A DNA stretch of 43,503 nucleotides from Gammaproteobacteria bacterium (GTDB lineage: Bacteria > Pseudomonadota > Gammaproteobacteria > DRLM01): assembly GCA_023266095.1 (NCBI GenBank), contig JAHFRV010000025.1, forward strand, positions 1-43,503. The letters are read 5' to 3'. Shown piece by piece: positions 43,491 through 43,503 of this stretch (position 1 is the first letter of the stretch; each line of letters starts with the position of its first letter). Made by a program: the position numbers and the translations under genes. The notes beneath the pieces were generated by a model. That model made no database searches. It was given only the letters and a program-made list of their open reading frames with translations, and was not told the DNA's origin.

Positions 43491-43503
43491 TTCATGCAGA
43501 TTA

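Noticed and set aside
1-43503. CRISPR arrays, rRNA or tRNA genes
   Set aside because: No regularly spaced direct repeats of 25-40 bases and no recognisable rRNA or tRNA sequence were seen.

Overview
The window reads as a chromosomal segment of a GC-rich gammaproteobacterium. I infer this from gene types such as cstA with ybdD, a full-length HrpA helicase, a YqjG-type glutathionyl-hydroquinone reductase and CHASE2 cyclase signalling. No 16S rRNA or tRNA is present, so a finer placement is not possible. Positions 1 to about 34,250 are a mostly ordinary chromosome with some decay. Positions 34,400 to 43,503 are a mobile, lower-GC accessory region.

Layout of the chromosomal part. 1-653 is the N-terminal part of an AsmA-like protein, cut by the window edge. 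1,070-2,940 is an ABC-2 exporter (permease and ATPase with an ATGA overlap), preceded by a 21-residue single-membrane-helix ORF with a strong ribosome binding site. 3,297-5,589 is ybdD with cstA. 5,839-8,108 is an operon for two secreted proteins: a beta-propeller protein and an M23-type metallopeptidase-like lipoprotein, closed by a clear terminator. 8,673-15,161 looks like one signalling module: a CRP/FNR-type regulator with an intact cyclic-nucleotide pocket motif, a divergent CHASE2-class III cyclase, and a very large FecR-TPR-outer-membrane-barrel fusion protein. A small lipoprotein gene with a broken tandem copy, a GH63-like glycosidase and dispersed palindromic repeats follow.

19,204-20,300 is a patchwork of three unrelated gene fragments with frameshifts and a run of 19 G, and it may be an assembly artefact. 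20,306-28,278 is on the minus strand. It holds a membrane/spermidine-synthase-like/TPR fusion protein, an overlapping psd, TPR, beta-CASP metallo-beta-lactamase operon, and a secreted propeller lipoprotein with the relic of a second copy next to it. A CopD-like membrane protein, hrpA and a divergent yqjG-type gene complete this part.

The accessory part begins with an IS1182-type transposase scrap. It is followed by a KaiC-like ATPase gene lacking its 5' part and a diguanylate cyclase gene lacking its 3' part. The latter is joined to the 3' end of a group II intron whose last bases abut TTAGCC, as expected for an intron inserted in an integron attC site. From 36,383 to 43,392 all recognisable genes are on the minus strand and are separated by five attC-like sites (37,304; 39,681; 40,974; 41,570; 41,910). 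This is an integron cassette array with no integrase in the window. The cassettes carry an EamA/DMT exporter, a GNAT acetyltransferase, a two-gene secreted/lysozyme-like pair, a small periplasmic protein, a cassette without an obvious gene, and a stand-alone reverse transcriptase with an FMDD active site and a long helical C-terminal region, resembling abortive-infection/defence reverse transcriptases. A decayed IS1182-type element (37,910-39,679) lies against one attC site. The reverse transcriptase cassette and the envelope-spanning cyclic-nucleotide module are the most interesting systems here.
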